DNA of 64,000 nt, from assembly GCF_900188335.1 (NCBI RefSeq), contig NZ_FZOY01000010.1, positions 124,001 through 188,000 of the forward strand, in the 5' to 3' direction. Below, in pieces: positions 8,319-18,388 of this stretch (the stretch's first letter is position 1; each line of letters starts with the position of its first letter). Position numbers and translations under genes: made by a program. Below the pieces are notes generated by a model. That model was given only the letters and a program-made list of their open reading frames with translations, had not been told where the DNA came from and ran no database searches. The stretch is from Tropicimonas sediminicola (GTDB lineage: Bacteria; Pseudomonadota; Alphaproteobacteria; Rhodobacterales; Rhodobacteraceae).

Positions 8319-10619
8319 ATGCATCGCACGATCACCGACAATCTCGAATGTGCCCGCAGCGCCGCCGCGCTTCAGTCGTATTTCCTGCAGACGGTCACGC
8401 AGCGGCTCGGCACCCGCGCCGCCGAAACCCTGCGCGGCGATGCGGACCGCATTCGGGACGAAATGCTGTCGCTCGTCGAGAACTCGGCCGGCCAGTCACC
8501 GCAACAGATAGCGGAGGCCTGGCAATCCTATCTCGTGGACGCAGCCCAGCGGGGCGTGCTGACCCTCGATGTCCTGCGCCGCTGGTCCGATCAGAACACG
8601 TCGCTGCAGGACGACGGCGCGCCGACCGAGCACGTCCTGATCTATGACCACGACGTCGTCATGGACGGGCGCGGGCTGCCGAGCCCGTGCAATTACGTGC
8701 TGCTCCGCATCCACCCGGATGCCGATCAGGAAATCCACGAGTGGAAACGCCCCTATGTGATCATCGATCCCCGCGCCGGGCACGGCCCCGGCATCGGCGG
8801 TTTCAAACGCGACAGCCAGATCGGCGTGGCGCTTGCCGATGGCCACCCGGTCTATTTCGTCTCGTTCCGGCAGGACCCCGAGCCCGGCCAGACGCTCGCC
8901 TCCGTCGCCCATGCCGAGGCGGCCTTCCTGCGCCACATTCGCCAGCTGCACCCCGACAGCCCGCCACCGATCGTCGTCGGCAATTGCCAGGGCGGGTGGG
9001 CCACCGCGATCCTTGCCGCAACCCATCCCGACCTCGCCGGACCGATCGTGCTCAACGGATCTCCGATGTCCTACTGGTCCGGCAAGCTCGGTCAGGACCC
9101 GATGCGCTATTCCGGGGGCCTGGGCGGCGGGGCGGTGCCGGCCGCACTGGCCGGCGACCTGGGCGGCGGCATTTTCGATGGCGCCTACCTGGTGCAGAAT
9201 TTCGAAGAGCTGAACCCGGGCCGGAACTGGTTCCGCAAGTATTACGATCTCTACCGCGATGTGGATAACGGCGCCGAGCGCTTTCTCGAGTTCGAGAAAT
9301 GGTGGGGCGCGTTCTACCTGATGACCACAGAGGAGATCCGCTGGATCGTCGAGAACCTCTTCATCGGCAACCGGCTGGGTCGCAACACGGCGCAGCTCGA
9401 GACCGGTCGCCCCATCGACCTCAAGCAGATCCGCGCGCCGATCATCTGCTTCGCCTCCCATGGCGACAACATCACCCCTGTGGGACAGGCGCTGAACTGG
9501 ATCCTCGACACCTATTCCGACGAGCACGAGATCGAGATCCTCGGCCAGCGCGTGCTCTACCTGGTGCACGAGGATGTCGGACACCTCGGCATCTTCGTTT
9601 CCTCGAAGATCGCCAGGAAAGAACACAGCCAGATGGCCTCGACGCTCAAGACAATCGAAGCGCTGGCGCCCGGCCTTTACGAGCTGGTGATCGAGGACGT
9701 GGTCGGCGAGGGCAAGGAGAAGACCTTTGCCGTCAGCTTCGCACGGCGGACGATGGAGGATGTCGCTTCCCACAGCGGCTCGCGCCGGGACGAGCCCGCC
9801 TTTGCCGCCGTCGCGCGCGCCTCCGAAGCCATGGTGGAGGCCTACGATACCGTGATCGGCCCGTTTATCCAGCCGCTGGTCACGCCCGAGATGGGGAAGC
9901 TCGTCCGCGACACCAACCCGATGCGCACCACGCGGCGCAGCTTCGCCTCGTCGAACCCGGCGATGACCGGCGTGCCCGCCGCGGCGGAACATGCCCGGCA
10001 GACGCGCAAACCGGCAGCGGCGGAGAACCCGTTCGTGCTCGCAGAGAAGCTCGCGGCCGACATGATCGAGACCTCCTGGAACATCTGGCGCGACCTGCGC
10101 GAGGCCAGCCAGGAGACCGCGTTCTTCGCGATCTGGGGCTCGCCGCTTGCCATCGCCTACGGTCAGCAACGGGCGCTCGGCCGGACCCACAAGCGGCCGG
10201 AAGACCTCGTCGCCCTGCCGACGGTGCAGGATGCGCTCGCCCGCATCGAGGACGGCGGCTTCGCCGAAGCGCTCGTTCGTATCCTTGTGCTGCTGGCGAA
10301 CACCCGCCCGGATGTCCGGCACGACCGCCTTGAACGCGCGGCGAACGTCCTCAACGAGTCCGAGCCGTTCAGCAGCATGCCCGAGGAACTCCGCAGCAAG
10401 AAGATCCAGGAACAGACGCTCATCGTCGAGTACGGCGGCGATGCGGCGCTGGAAAGCCTGCCCGGATTGCTCCGGACCGATGCCGAGCGGAGGCGCGCGC
10501 TCGACACGGCACGGTTTATCGTCGGCGAGGTCAAGGAGATGACCGCCGCGACCCGTTCGATGATGGAGCGGATCGAGGGGCTGCTGGCGCCCCTTCAGGC
10601 CCCGAACGCCGCCCAGTAG
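8319..10619 (+). CDS. DUF3141-family alpha/beta hydrolase with PHA-synthase-like triad
   Basis: A 766-residue cytoplasmic protein of the DUF3141 family. The middle (about residues 130-440) is an alpha/beta-hydrolase core resembling class I/III PHA synthases. The nucleophile elbow GNCQGG has Cys223 instead of Ser, Asp383 sits in SHGDNITP, and His422 in DVGHLGIF. That Cys-Asp-His order and spacing match PhaC. The C-terminal ~300 residues are helical and family-specific. The start at 8319 follows a CAAGGAG site 8 bases upstream. It lies in a probable operon with fabI. Its true reaction (polymerase, thioesterase or acyltransferase) has not been defined for the family as far as I know, so the PhaC-like chemistry is an inference. 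Confidence 0.88.
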   Translation: MHRTITDNLECARSAAALQSYFLQTVTQRLGTRAAETLRGDADRIRDEMLSLVENSAGQSPQQIAEAWQSYLVDAAQRGVLTLDVLRRWSDQNTSLQDDGAPTEHVLIYDHDVVMDGRGLPSPCNYVLLRIHPDADQEIHEWKRPYVIIDPRAGHGPGIGGFKRDSQIGVALADGHPVYFVSFRQDPEPGQTLASVAHAEAAFLRHIRQLHPDSPPPIVVGNCQGGWATAILAATHPDLAGPIVLNGSPMSYWSGKLGQDPMRYSGGLGGGAVPAALAGDLGGGIFDGAYLVQNFEELNPGRNWFRKYYDLYRDVDNGAERFLEFEKWWGAFYLMTTEEIRWIVENLFIGNRLGRNTAQLETGRPIDLKQIRAPIICFASHGDNITPVGQALNWILDTYSDEHEIEILGQRVLYLVHEDVGHLGIFVSSKIARKEHSQMASTLKTIEALAPGLYELVIEDVVGEGKEKTFAVSFARRTMEDVASHSGSRRDEPAFAAVARASEAMVEAYDTVIGPFIQPLVTPEMGKLVRDTNPMRTTRRSFASSNPAMTGVPAAAEHARQTRKPAAAENPFVLAEKLAADMIETSWNIWRDLREASQETAFFAIWGSPLAIAYGQQRALGRTHKRPEDLVALPTVQDALARIEDGGFAEALVRILVLLANTRPDVRHDRLERAANVLNESEPFSSMPEELRSKKIQEQTLIVEYGGDAALESLPGLLRTDAERRRALDTARFIVGEVKEMTAATRSMMERIEGLLAPLQAPNAAQ

Positions 10620-10635
10620 ACGGCCCGTGCCTCGC

Positions 10636-11316
10636 TCACTTGCCGCGTGGGCGCACACCGTTGAGGAAGATTTCGATCGCACGGTCGCGGCGGGCCTCGC
10701 GTTCCTCCGGCTTGCGAAGGATGCGGTCGGGATCGAGCAGGCAGGGGATGGTGTTGCCCACCACCATGTCGACAAGCAACTCCGCGGCCGCGGGGATTTC
10801 CTCGGGCGCGAGGTCGATCTCGCCGGCCTCGGCGGCCTGAAGAAGCTCCGCGCGGAGCAGTTCGGCCGCCTGGCCCGGCCCCATCCGGCTGAGGCCGAGG
10901 GCCATCTCCGGGTAGTTTCGCGCTTCGGCGATCACCGCGCGAAGCATCTCGATCGCCACGTCCGGGGGCTCGCGCTTGACGTTGAAGGTCAGGAGGATGC
11001 GCAGCCGCTCCTCGAGCGACGCGTTCCGCTCGTCGGGCCGGAGCGGACGGAACAGCGCCCGGCTCATCCGCGCCAGCCCGGCCCCCAGGAGTTCCTCCCG
11101 GCTGCGGTAAAGCGCGTAGAGCGTCCGCTTCGACATGCCGGCCCGCTGGGCGATGTCGTCCATCGTCACATCCTCGGGCCCCTTTTCCGACAGCAGGGCG
11201 ATGGCGCAGTCCAACACCAGCGCCTCGCGCTCAGCCTGGCACATCTGCACAGGACGTCCGCGCTTGCGCAGCTTGCCCTGGTCGTTCCGGTCGGTATTCC
11301 GTGGAGCTTCAGTCAA
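10636..11316 (-). CDS. TetR/AcrR-family transcriptional repressor
   Basis: A 226-residue regulator. The N-terminal helix-turn-helix is clear at about residues 30-75 (VTMDDIAQRAGMSKRTLYAL, then YRSREELL), preceded by a basic RKRGRP arm. The C-terminal ligand domain is not diagnostic. Its start lies 146 bp from the start of the RND adaptor gene, transcribed in the opposite direction, the usual AcrR/TtgR arrangement in which the regulator represses both itself and the pump. An AT-rich block with short AAAC/GTTT arms at 11383-11396 could be part of an operator but is too short to be sure. The gene converges on the DUF3141 gene, ending 16 bp from it. Confidence 0.9.
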   Translation of the reverse strand: MTEAPRNTDRNDQGKLRKRGRPVQMCQAEREALVLDCAIALLSEKGPEDVTMDDIAQRAGMSKRTLYALYRSREELLGAGLARMSRALFRPLRPDERNASLEERLRILLTFNVKREPPDVAIEMLRAVIAEARNYPEMALGLSRMGPGQAAELLRAELLQAAEAGEIDLAPEEIPAAAELLVDMVVGNTIPCLLDPDRILRKPEEREARRDRAIEIFLNGVRPRGK

Positions 11317-11462
11317 TCCCCGTCCCCCTCAAACGCCACGCTCAGCAGCAATCTCGCATCTGCAGCGTGAGCGGACTTTACAAAACCCTATAGTTTCCAT
11401 AATTGCCGCATTCAAGAGTTCCGCCGCGCAACAGGGCGGACGTTTGTCTCCCGGAGTCCCCA

Positions 11463-12614
11463 ATGCCGACGTTTCGATCCCTCCTAACGATTCTGCTCGT
11501 GGCAATCGCTCTTGCCCCGGCCGCGCCCTCGGCGCGGGCACAGCAACAGGGCGGCGAGCGCCCGCCGATGCCGGTCACCGTGGTGACGCTGCAGGCGAGC
11601 GACGTGACGCTCACCTCGACCCTTCCGGGCCGCGTGACCGCCTCCGGCGTCGCGGAAGTGCGTCCGCAGGTCAGCGGGATCGTCACCGAACGGCTCTTCG
11701 AGGAGGGCAAGCCAGTCGAACAGGGCGCACCGCTCTATCGCATCGACGCGGCCAGCTACGAAGCCGCAAAGGCCGCCGCGGAGGCAAGCCTTGCACAGGC
11801 GCAAGCGCAGTTCCGTGCCGCCGATCGCGAGAAGACCCGTCAGGAGGAACTGCGCCAGCGCAACGTGACGAGCCAGCAGGTGCTTGATGACGCCGTGGCC
11901 GCAGTTGATGCCGCAACCGCGGCGGTCAAGGTCGCCGAGGCGCAGGTTCTGGCCGCGACGATCGACCTGGAGCGGACGACGATCACGGCCCCGATTTCGG
12001 GAACCGTCGGCCTCAGCCAGACCACGCAGGGCGCGCTGGTCACCGCCGGTCAGGCCAGTGCCCTGACCGTGATCCGAAAGCTCGACCCAGTCTATGTCGA
12101 CGTGACGCAATCGGCAGCGGAGATCCTGCAGTGGCGCCGCTCCGGCCAGCACCTGGCCGAGGACGCCGGCACCCGGATCGCCCTGCGCCTCGCTGACGGC
12201 GGCACCTACGAGCACGAGGGCGTCCTCGCAGCGGCTGAACCGCACGTGAACGAGACCACCGGCGTGATCGTTCTGCGGCTGGAATTCCCCAATCCCGAGC
12301 AGTTCCTGCTGCCGGGCATGTACGTCCAGGTCGAGCTGCCCCAGGCGGTGGTGCGAGACGCGGTGCTCGCCCCGCAGGAGGGCGTGACACGTGACCGCCG
12401 CGGCCGGCCCGTGGCAATGGTCGTGAACGCCGAAAACCAGATCGAGACGCGCGAACTCACCGTGGAGCGCGACCTCGGAAACCAGTGGGTCGTGACAGAC
12501 GGCCTCGCGCCAGGCGACCGGATCATCGTCGCCGGCCTCCAGAAGGTTTCGCCCGGCATGACCGTTCTGCCCGAAGAACGTGCGGCCGCCGACGCCGCTG
12601 CACCCGCCAACTGA
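11463..12614 (+). CDS. RND efflux periplasmic adaptor subunit (membrane fusion protein)
   Basis: A 383-residue AcrA/MexA-type adaptor that links an inner-membrane RND pump to an outer-membrane channel. Residues 1-28 form a signal peptide ending ARAQQQ. A barrel-sandwich/lipoyl strand ([18 protein letters not shown]) is followed by an alpha-helical hairpin rich in Ala, Gln and Glu (about residues 90-170), then a second lipoyl half ([11 protein letters not shown]) and a beta-barrel with the [12 protein letters not shown] motif. I chose the ATG at 11463 because the signal peptide begins there; the frame is open 60 bp further upstream. It is 22 bp upstream of the pump gene. No outer-membrane channel gene is nearby. 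Confidence 0.92.
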   Translation: MPTFRSLLTILLVAIALAPAAPSARAQQQGGERPPMPVTVVTLQASDVTLTSTLPGRVTASGVAEVRPQVSGIVTERLFEEGKPVEQGAPLYRIDAASYEAAKAAAEASLAQAQAQFRAADREKTRQEELRQRNVTSQQVLDDAVAAVDAATAAVKVAEAQVLAATIDLERTTITAPISGTVGLSQTTQGALVTAGQASALTVIRKLDPVYVDVTQSAAEILQWRRSGQHLAEDAGTRIALRLADGGTYEHEGVLAAAEPHVNETTGVIVLRLEFPNPEQFLLPGMYVQVELPQAVVRDAVLAPQEGVTRDRRGRPVAMVVNAENQIETRELTVERDLGNQWVVTDGLAPGDRIIVAGLQKVSPGMTVLPEERAAADAAAPAN

Positions 12615-12636
12615 ACATCATCCCCCGGAGGGAACC

Positions 12637-15600
12637 ATGGCCCGATTTTTCATCGACAGGCCCGTCTTTGCCTGGGTGATCTCGATCCTCATCATGGGAG
12701 TCGGCCTGCTGTCGATCTACACGCTCCCCGTCGCGCAATATCCCCAGATCGCACCGCCCTCGGTGCGGATCAGCGCGCAATATCCCGGCGCCTCGGCGGA
12801 GACGGTGGCCAACACGGTCACTCAGATCATCGAGCAGCAGATGACCGGGCTCGACGGGATGCGCTACATGTCGTCCTCCTCGACCTCGGCCGGGACGGCG
12901 AACATCACCCTGACCTTCGAGGCCGGCACAGATCCGGACGTGGCGCAGGTGCAGGTGCAGAACAAGCTGGCGCAGGCAACGCCCCTGCTCCCGGAAGCCG
13001 TGCAGCGGCTTGGCGTTCCGGTGGAGAAGGCGTCGTCCTCGTTCTTCATGGTCATCGCCCTGATCTCGGAGGATGGGCGGCTCGACCAGTCGGACCTCTC
13101 CGACTACCTGAATTCCAACATGGTCGACGAGTTCTCGCGGATCGAAGGCGTGGGTGGCGCACAGGTATTCGGCGCGCAATACGCCATGCGGATCTGGCTC
13201 GACCCCTCCAAGCTCGCCGCCTTCGAGATGACCCCATCGGACGTGGTCAGCGCGGTCTCGGCGCAGAATGCGCAGATCTCAGCGGGCTCCTTCGGCGCGC
13301 TTCCGGCGCCTGAAGGGCAACAGCTCAACGCCACCATCACGGCCCAGTCGCTGCTCACCACACCCGAGGATTTCCGCAACATCGTCCTGCGTGCGGAAAC
13401 CGACGGCGGCCTCGTGCTGCTGCGCGACGTGGCGCGCGTGGAGATCGGTGCCGAGAACTATTCCACCATCGCCCGGTTCAACGGCCAGCCGGCGTCCGGC
13501 ATGGCGCTGAACCTCGCCTCGGGGGCCAATGCGCTCGACACCGCGGAGCGGGTGAAGGAACGGATCGCCGATTACGCGGAGTTCTTCCCCGAAGGCGTGA
13601 GCTACGTCATCCCCTACGACACCACCCCCTTCATCGAGATCTCGATCCACGAAGTCCAGAAGACGCTGTTCGAGGCCATCGGGCTGGTCTTCGTGGTGAT
13701 GCTGCTCTTCCTGCAGAATTTCCGGGCCACCCTGATCCCGACGCTCGCGGTTCCGGTCGTCATCCTCGGCACCTTCGCGATCCTGTCCCTGGCGGGCTTC
13801 ACCATCAACACGCTCACCATGCTGGCGATGGTGCTGGCCATCGGCCTGCTGGTCGATGACGCCATCGTCGTGGTCGAGAACGTCGAGCGGATCATGGAGG
13901 AAGAGGGGCTCTCACCCCGCGAGGCGACGCGCAAGTCGATGGGGCAGATCACCGGCGCCCTGATCGGCATCGCGCTCGTGCTCTCGGCGGTGTTCGTGCC
14001 GATGGCCTTCTTCGGCGGCTCGACCGGCGTGATCTATCGCCAGTTCTCGATCACCATCGTCTCGGCGATGGCGCTTTCGGTGCTGGTGGCCCTGACGCTG
14101 ACGCCGGCGCTCTGCGCCACCCTGCTGCGCAGCAAGGACGTCCAGCACGCCCGCCGCGGCCCGCTGGCCTGGTTCAACACCGGCTTCGACCGGCTGACCG
14201 GCGGCTACGCGGGCACCGTGGGCTACCTGATCCGCCGGCCGTTCCGCGTGCTGATCGTCTACGCGGCGCTTGGCTACGGGATGGTGTTCCTGTTCCAGAA
14301 TACGCCCACCGGCTTCCTGCCCGACGAGGACCAGGGCATCCTGATGACGCTGATCCAGGCGCCCACCGGCGCCACCGCCGAACGCACGCAGGACGTGGTC
14401 GAGCAGGTCGAGAGCCATTTCAACACCGTCGAGGCGGAGAACGTGCAATCGGTCTTTGGCGTCGTGGGCTTCAGCTTTGCCGGCCAGGGCCAGAACATGG
14501 GGCTTGCCTTCGTGCGGATGAAGGATTGGGAGGAGCGTCCCTCGCCAGCGCAATCAGTTCAGGCCGTGGCTGGCCGCGCTTTCCCTGCCTTCATGGGGAT
14601 CCGAGATGCGATGGTCTTTCCCATCGTGCCGCCCTCGGTGATCGAACTGGGCAACGTGTCGGGCTTCGACTTCTTCCTGCAGGCGCAGGCCGGTCAGACC
14701 CATGAGCAGCTCCTTGCCGCGCGCAACCAGCTGCTCGGCATGGCGTCGCAAAGCCCGCTCATCGCCTCGATCCGTCCCTCGGGGCTGGAGGATGCCGCGC
14801 AGTTCAAGCTCGACATCGACTGGCGCGCCGCCGGGGCCGTTGGGGTCACCCCCGCCAACGTCGGCACCACGCTCAACATCGCCTGGGCCGGGAGCTACGT
14901 AAACGATTTCAACGACAACGGCCGGATCAAGCGGGTCTATGTCCAGGGCGAGCCGGACAGCCGCGCGACCCCGTCGGACCTGAGCAAGTGGCGGGTCCGC
15001 AATGCCAATGGCGAACTGGTGCCCTTTGCCAACTTCACCAGCGAGAGCTGGGAATACGGCCCCCAGGGCCTCAATCGCTACAACGGCATTCCCGCGATGC
15101 AGATCCAGGGGACGCCCGCCCCGGGCGTGACCACCGGAGAAGCCATCGCCGAGATCGAGCGCATGGTGTCGGAACTCCCTCCGGGCTACAGCGCGGCCTG
15201 GACCGGGCTGTCGCTGGAGGAACTCGACTCAGGTGGCTCAGCGCCGATGCTCTACGCGCTGTCCCTGGCGGCCATCTTCCTCTGCCTCGCGGCGCTCTAC
15301 GAGAGCTGGGCGATCCCCTTCTCGGTGATGCTGGCGATGCCGATCGGCGTGCTCGGCACGATGGGTGCGGCCTACTGGTTCGGGTTCGAGAACGGCGTCT
15401 TCTTCCAGGTCGGGCTGCTGACCGTGATCGGCCTGACCGGCAAGAACGCGATCCTGATCGTGGAATTTGCACGCGAACGGTTCGAGGCGGGCGAAGACCT
15501 CTATTCCGCCGTCAAGGAAGCCGCCCGCCAGCGTTTCCGGCCGATCATCATGACCTCGCTGGCCTTCTCTCTGGGCGTGGTGCCGCTCGTGCTCTCCACT

Positions 15601-15798
15601 GGCGCCGGTGCCGGCGGACGCACGGCCGTGGGCTCCGCGGTGCTTGGCGGCACGATCACGGGCACCGTGCTCGGGGTGGTCTTCGTCCCGATGTTCTTCG
15701 TGCTGGTGGCGCGGATCTTCAACCGCAAGCGGGTACGGACGCAGGCCGGAGCACAGACACAGGCCGCGGCACAGCCGACGGCGGCGAGCCATGCCTGA
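12637..15798 (+). CDS. RND multidrug efflux permease, HAE1 (AcrB) family
   Basis: A 1053-residue inner-membrane proton antiporter, the normal AcrB length. It starts [14 protein letters not shown] with the first transmembrane helix. The proton-relay residues are visible: D407 and D408 in [18 protein letters not shown], and K936 in [14 protein letters not shown], equivalent to AcrB D407/D408/K940. Two large periplasmic loops follow helices 1 and 7. The ATG at 12637 has a GGAGG site 4 bases upstream. It forms a two-gene operon with the adaptor and is probably repressed by the divergent TetR protein. Substrates cannot be predicted. The nearest downstream gene converges, so any TolC-like partner must be encoded elsewhere. 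Confidence 0.93.
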   Translation: MARFFIDRPVFAWVISILIMGVGLLSIYTLPVAQYPQIAPPSVRISAQYPGASAETVANTVTQIIEQQMTGLDGMRYMSSSSTSAGTANITLTFEAGTDPDVAQVQVQNKLAQATPLLPEAVQRLGVPVEKASSSFFMVIALISEDGRLDQSDLSDYLNSNMVDEFSRIEGVGGAQVFGAQYAMRIWLDPSKLAAFEMTPSDVVSAVSAQNAQISAGSFGALPAPEGQQLNATITAQSLLTTPEDFRNIVLRAETDGGLVLLRDVARVEIGAENYSTIARFNGQPASGMALNLASGANALDTAERVKERIADYAEFFPEGVSYVIPYDTTPFIEISIHEVQKTLFEAIGLVFVVMLLFLQNFRATLIPTLAVPVVILGTFAILSLAGFTINTLTMLAMVLAIGLLVDDAIVVVENVERIMEEEGLSPREATRKSMGQITGALIGIALVLSAVFVPMAFFGGSTGVIYRQFSITIVSAMALSVLVALTLTPALCATLLRSKDVQHARRGPLAWFNTGFDRLTGGYAGTVGYLIRRPFRVLIVYAALGYGMVFLFQNTPTGFLPDEDQGILMTLIQAPTGATAERTQDVVEQVESHFNTVEAENVQSVFGVVGFSFAGQGQNMGLAFVRMKDWEERPSPAQSVQAVAGRAFPAFMGIRDAMVFPIVPPSVIELGNVSGFDFFLQAQAGQTHEQLLAARNQLLGMASQSPLIASIRPSGLEDAAQFKLDIDWRAAGAVGVTPANVGTTLNIAWAGSYVNDFNDNGRIKRVYVQGEPDSRATPSDLSKWRVRNANGELVPFANFTSESWEYGPQGLNRYNGIPAMQIQGTPAPGVTTGEAIAEIERMVSELPPGYSAAWTGLSLEELDSGGSAPMLYALSLAAIFLCLAALYESWAIPFSVMLAMPIGVLGTMGAAYWFGFENGVFFQVGLLTVIGLTGKNAILIVEFARERFEAGEDLYSAVKEAARQRFRPIIMTSLAFSLGVVPLVLSTGAGAGGRTAVGSAVLGGTITGTVLGVVFVPMFFVLVARIFNRKRVRTQAGAQTQAAAQPTAASHA

Positions 15799-15868
15799 CG
15801 TGGACTTCGACCCACGAACACCGAGGGGCTGGGGCGCTGCTGTGCGCCCTGCCCCGCGCCCCGCCTGA

Positions 15869-15895
15869 GACGCGCTGGATCGCTCCGAGCGCGTC
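15869..15895. terminator. Inverted repeat between convergent pump and helicase genes
   Basis: Perfect 8-bp arms GACGCGCT/AGCGCGTC with an 11-nt loop lie between the converging stops at 15798 and 15981. There is no T-run on either side, so a terminator role is only a guess. Confidence 0.35.
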
Positions 15896-15980
15896 ACGGT
15901 CACAGCCCCCGGCGGGTGGCAGGCATGCGCGCCCGCCGAGAGCCTTTTCCTCAAATTGAAACGGTGCGCCGAGCGGGCGC

Positions 15981-17963
15981 TTAGCGCTTATTGTACTGCG
16001 GCGATGCCGAGCCGGGGGCACCTGTCTTGCCGCCCTTCTTGCCGGCAGCCATGGCCCGCGCCTTGTTCTTCTTGCTGTTCGGCTTTCCGACGGGCGGCTT
16101 CGGCCCCCTGGGCTTGCCGTCAGGCGACTTCCGCTTCGCGTACCCCGCATTCGGCTTGCGCTCCGGCGTTCCAGCGGCCGTGTCCGACGGCGATCCGGCG
16201 TGGCGCTTCTTGTGCCGCGGCTTGCGCTCACCCGGCGCCTTGTCGTGCGCGGGCCGCTCCTCGCGTGGGGCGGGATCGGCGGCGCGCTCGGCGGCCCGGG
16301 GCTTCCTCGGCGCGGCATCGGTCGGGGCGGCCGCCTCAGCTACGGGTTTTCTGCTGACGGGCGCGCTTCGCGGCGACTTCGCAACCGTCGGCGCCTCGTC
16401 GAGCCGCGACAGCGTCACGCCGGGTTCGACCGACAGGTCCGGGCCGATGGCATCGAGGAACGCCGGCACGCTGGATTCCCGGATCTCGACAAAAGAGACA
16501 TCGGGCTGGAGGCGGATCGCGCCAACGTCCCCCTTGGTGATCTGGCCCGCCTTGCACAGCATCGGCAGAAGGCGGCGCGGTTCGGCGCCCTGGTTGCGCC
16601 CGGTCGAGAGCGAGAACCAGACGCTCGGCCCGAATTCCGGCCGCGGCTTGGGCTTGTCGTCATAGGAGGACAGCTCCTCGGGGACGGAGTGGCGTTCCTG
16701 GTAGAGCCGCAGGTAGGCCGCCGCGAGCTGCCGGGCCGTGAACCGGTCGGCCAGCGTCTCGACGGTCGCCTCGATCGACTCGGAGATCTCCTCGTGCCAG
16801 GCCGGGTCCGCGAGCATCCGCTCCTCGTCCCGCGCCCTGACGGCATCGGCGGAGGGCGCCTCGGACCAGTCGGCCTTGAGCTTGGCCCAGCCGAGAAGGC
16901 GCTCCGCCTTCTTGCGCGATTTCGGCGGCACGATCAGCGTGCTGACGCCCTTGCGCCCTGCCCGCCCGGTACGGCCCGATCGATGGAGCAGCGTCTCGTG
17001 GCCCGAAGGCAGTTCGGCATGCACAACCAGATCGAGGTTCGGCAGATCGATACCGCGCGCCGCCACGTCGGTGGCCACGCAGACCCGCGCCCGACCGTCG
17101 CGCATGGCCTGCAGCGCATGGGTCCGCTCGCTCTGCGACAGTTCGCCGGAAAGCGCCACGACGGAAAACCCGCGGTTCGACAGGCGGGTGGTCAGTCGGT
17201 TGACCGTGGCCCGCGTGTTGCAGAACACGATGGCATTGGGCGCCTCGTAGAAGCGCAGCACGTTGATGATCGCGTTCTCGGTGTCACGCTCCGACACGCT
17301 CAGGGCGCGATACTCGATATCGGCGTGCTGGGTGTGTTCGGACTTGGTGTCGACCCGGATCGCGTCCTTCTGGTACTGCTGGGCCAGCGCGGCGATCGAT
17401 TTCGGCACGGTGGCGGAGAACAGCAAGGTCTGACGCTCTTCCGGCGCCTCGCCGAGAATGAACTCCAGGTCCTCCCGGAAACCGAGGTCGAGCATCTCGT
17501 CGGCCTCGTCCAGAACCACGGCGCGCACCTCGCCCAGGTCGATGGAGCCGCGCATCAGGTGGTCGCGCAGGCGTCCCGGCGTGGCGACGACGATATGGGC
17601 CCCGCGTGCCAGCGCACGACGCTCGTCCCGCATGTCCATGCCGCCCACGCAAGAGGTCACGACGGCGCCCGCCTTGGCATAGAGCCAGCCGAGTTCGCGC
17701 TTGACCTGCATCGCCAGTTCGCGGGTCGGCGCAATCACCAGCGCCAGCGGCAGACCGGCGGCATCGAAGACCTCCGCATCGCGCAACAGGGTGGGCGCAA
17801 TGGCAAGTCCGAAGCCGAGCGTCTTGCCCGACCCGGTCTGCGCCGAGACCAGCAGGTCCGCGCCAACCAGCTCGGGCTTGGTCACCGCCTTCTGGACAGG
17901 GGTGAGCGTTGCATATCCACGCTCTTCGAGCGCGTCAGAAAGGGTACGTATCACGGTGTTCAT
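15981..17963 (-). CDS. DEAD-box ATP-dependent RNA helicase with DbpA-like and basic tail
   Basis: A 660-residue cytoplasmic RNA helicase. Motifs in order: AQTGSGKT (residues 41-48), PTRELAMQV, TPGRLRDHL, DEAD, SATVPKSI, then in the second RecA domain ATDVAARGIDLP and HRSGRTGRAGRKG. Residues ~460-535 look like the DbpA/CsdA RNA-binding domain (ITKGDVGAIRLQPDVSFVEI). The last ~125 residues are a low-complexity Lys/Arg/Pro/Ala tail, typical of alphaproteobacterial DEAD proteins acting in ribosome assembly or mRNA decay. It is a single gene; the promoter lies in the 425-bp gap to the cytochrome operon. The exact RNA target is unknown. Confidence 0.92.
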   Translation of the reverse strand: MNTVIRTLSDALEERGYATLTPVQKAVTKPELVGADLLVSAQTGSGKTLGFGLAIAPTLLRDAEVFDAAGLPLALVIAPTRELAMQVKRELGWLYAKAGAVVTSCVGGMDMRDERRALARGAHIVVATPGRLRDHLMRGSIDLGEVRAVVLDEADEMLDLGFREDLEFILGEAPEERQTLLFSATVPKSIAALAQQYQKDAIRVDTKSEHTQHADIEYRALSVSERDTENAIINVLRFYEAPNAIVFCNTRATVNRLTTRLSNRGFSVVALSGELSQSERTHALQAMRDGRARVCVATDVAARGIDLPNLDLVVHAELPSGHETLLHRSGRTGRAGRKGVSTLIVPPKSRKKAERLLGWAKLKADWSEAPSADAVRARDEERMLADPAWHEEISESIEATVETLADRFTARQLAAAYLRLYQERHSVPEELSSYDDKPKPRPEFGPSVWFSLSTGRNQGAEPRRLLPMLCKAGQITKGDVGAIRLQPDVSFVEIRESSVPAFLDAIGPDLSVEPGVTLSRLDEAPTVAKSPRSAPVSRKPVAEAAAPTDAAPRKPRAAERAADPAPREERPAHDKAPGERKPRHKKRHAGSPSDTAAGTPERKPNAGYAKRKSPDGKPRGPKPPVGKPNSKKNKARAMAAGKKGGKTGAPGSASPQYNKR

Positions 17964-18388
17964 TTCCGTTGGCTAGAGATTGGAAACGCCGTGCACAGTG
18001 TCTCTTCCCGACCGTTCAGCGCCTCTTCCAGTTCGCTTCCTGTCATGACCGGAAGGTCAGGAGTTCGCGACCGGCGGGTTCTAGTCGGTCTGCGCAGGGA
18101 TTCATAGGGCTTTTTGCACCTGCCGCATCGGGACTGCTTCGCCCCACGAAGGGGGGCTCTGTTTCGGAGCCCCTGTTGCCCCCCGGCGAGGCGGTCACGC
18201 GCCAATCAAACCTGAATTGCAGATATACTTTAAATTTCAGGCGGTTACATTGCCCTTTGCGACGCTTCGTCACTTGCCGGATCACTCACGACCTTGTTAC
18301 CGTGAGTCTGTTAGGACAAGGGCGGGCCCCGTGTCGTCCGCCTCCCGAGCAAGCAAGAACACGCTCGCAAGCAATGGAAGGTGGACAG
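17964..18388. other. Divergent intergenic region, helicase / multihaem cytochromes
   Basis: This gap of 425 bp must hold the helicase promoter and the promoter of the cytochrome operon. Its right half is AT-rich relative to the neighbourhood, with a TATACT hexamer at 18224-18229 that could be a -10 box and an imperfect inverted repeat CCTGAA...TTCAGG spanning 18211-18241. A cleaner inverted repeat at 18284-18307 is listed separately. I see no gene and no FNR-type TTGAT-N4-ATCAA site. Confidence 0.5.
18284..18307 (+). promoter_or_regulatory. Inverted repeat upstream of the cytochrome operon
   Basis: Perfect 7-bp arms ACTCACG and CGTGAGT are separated by 10 bases, 82 bp before the pentahaem cytochrome start. 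It could be an operator for an unidentified regulator or a short leader hairpin. Confidence 0.4.

Noticed and set aside
8496-10775. Minus-strand open frame of about 760 codons
   Set aside because: Antisense to the DUF3141 gene, whose family and triad are clear.
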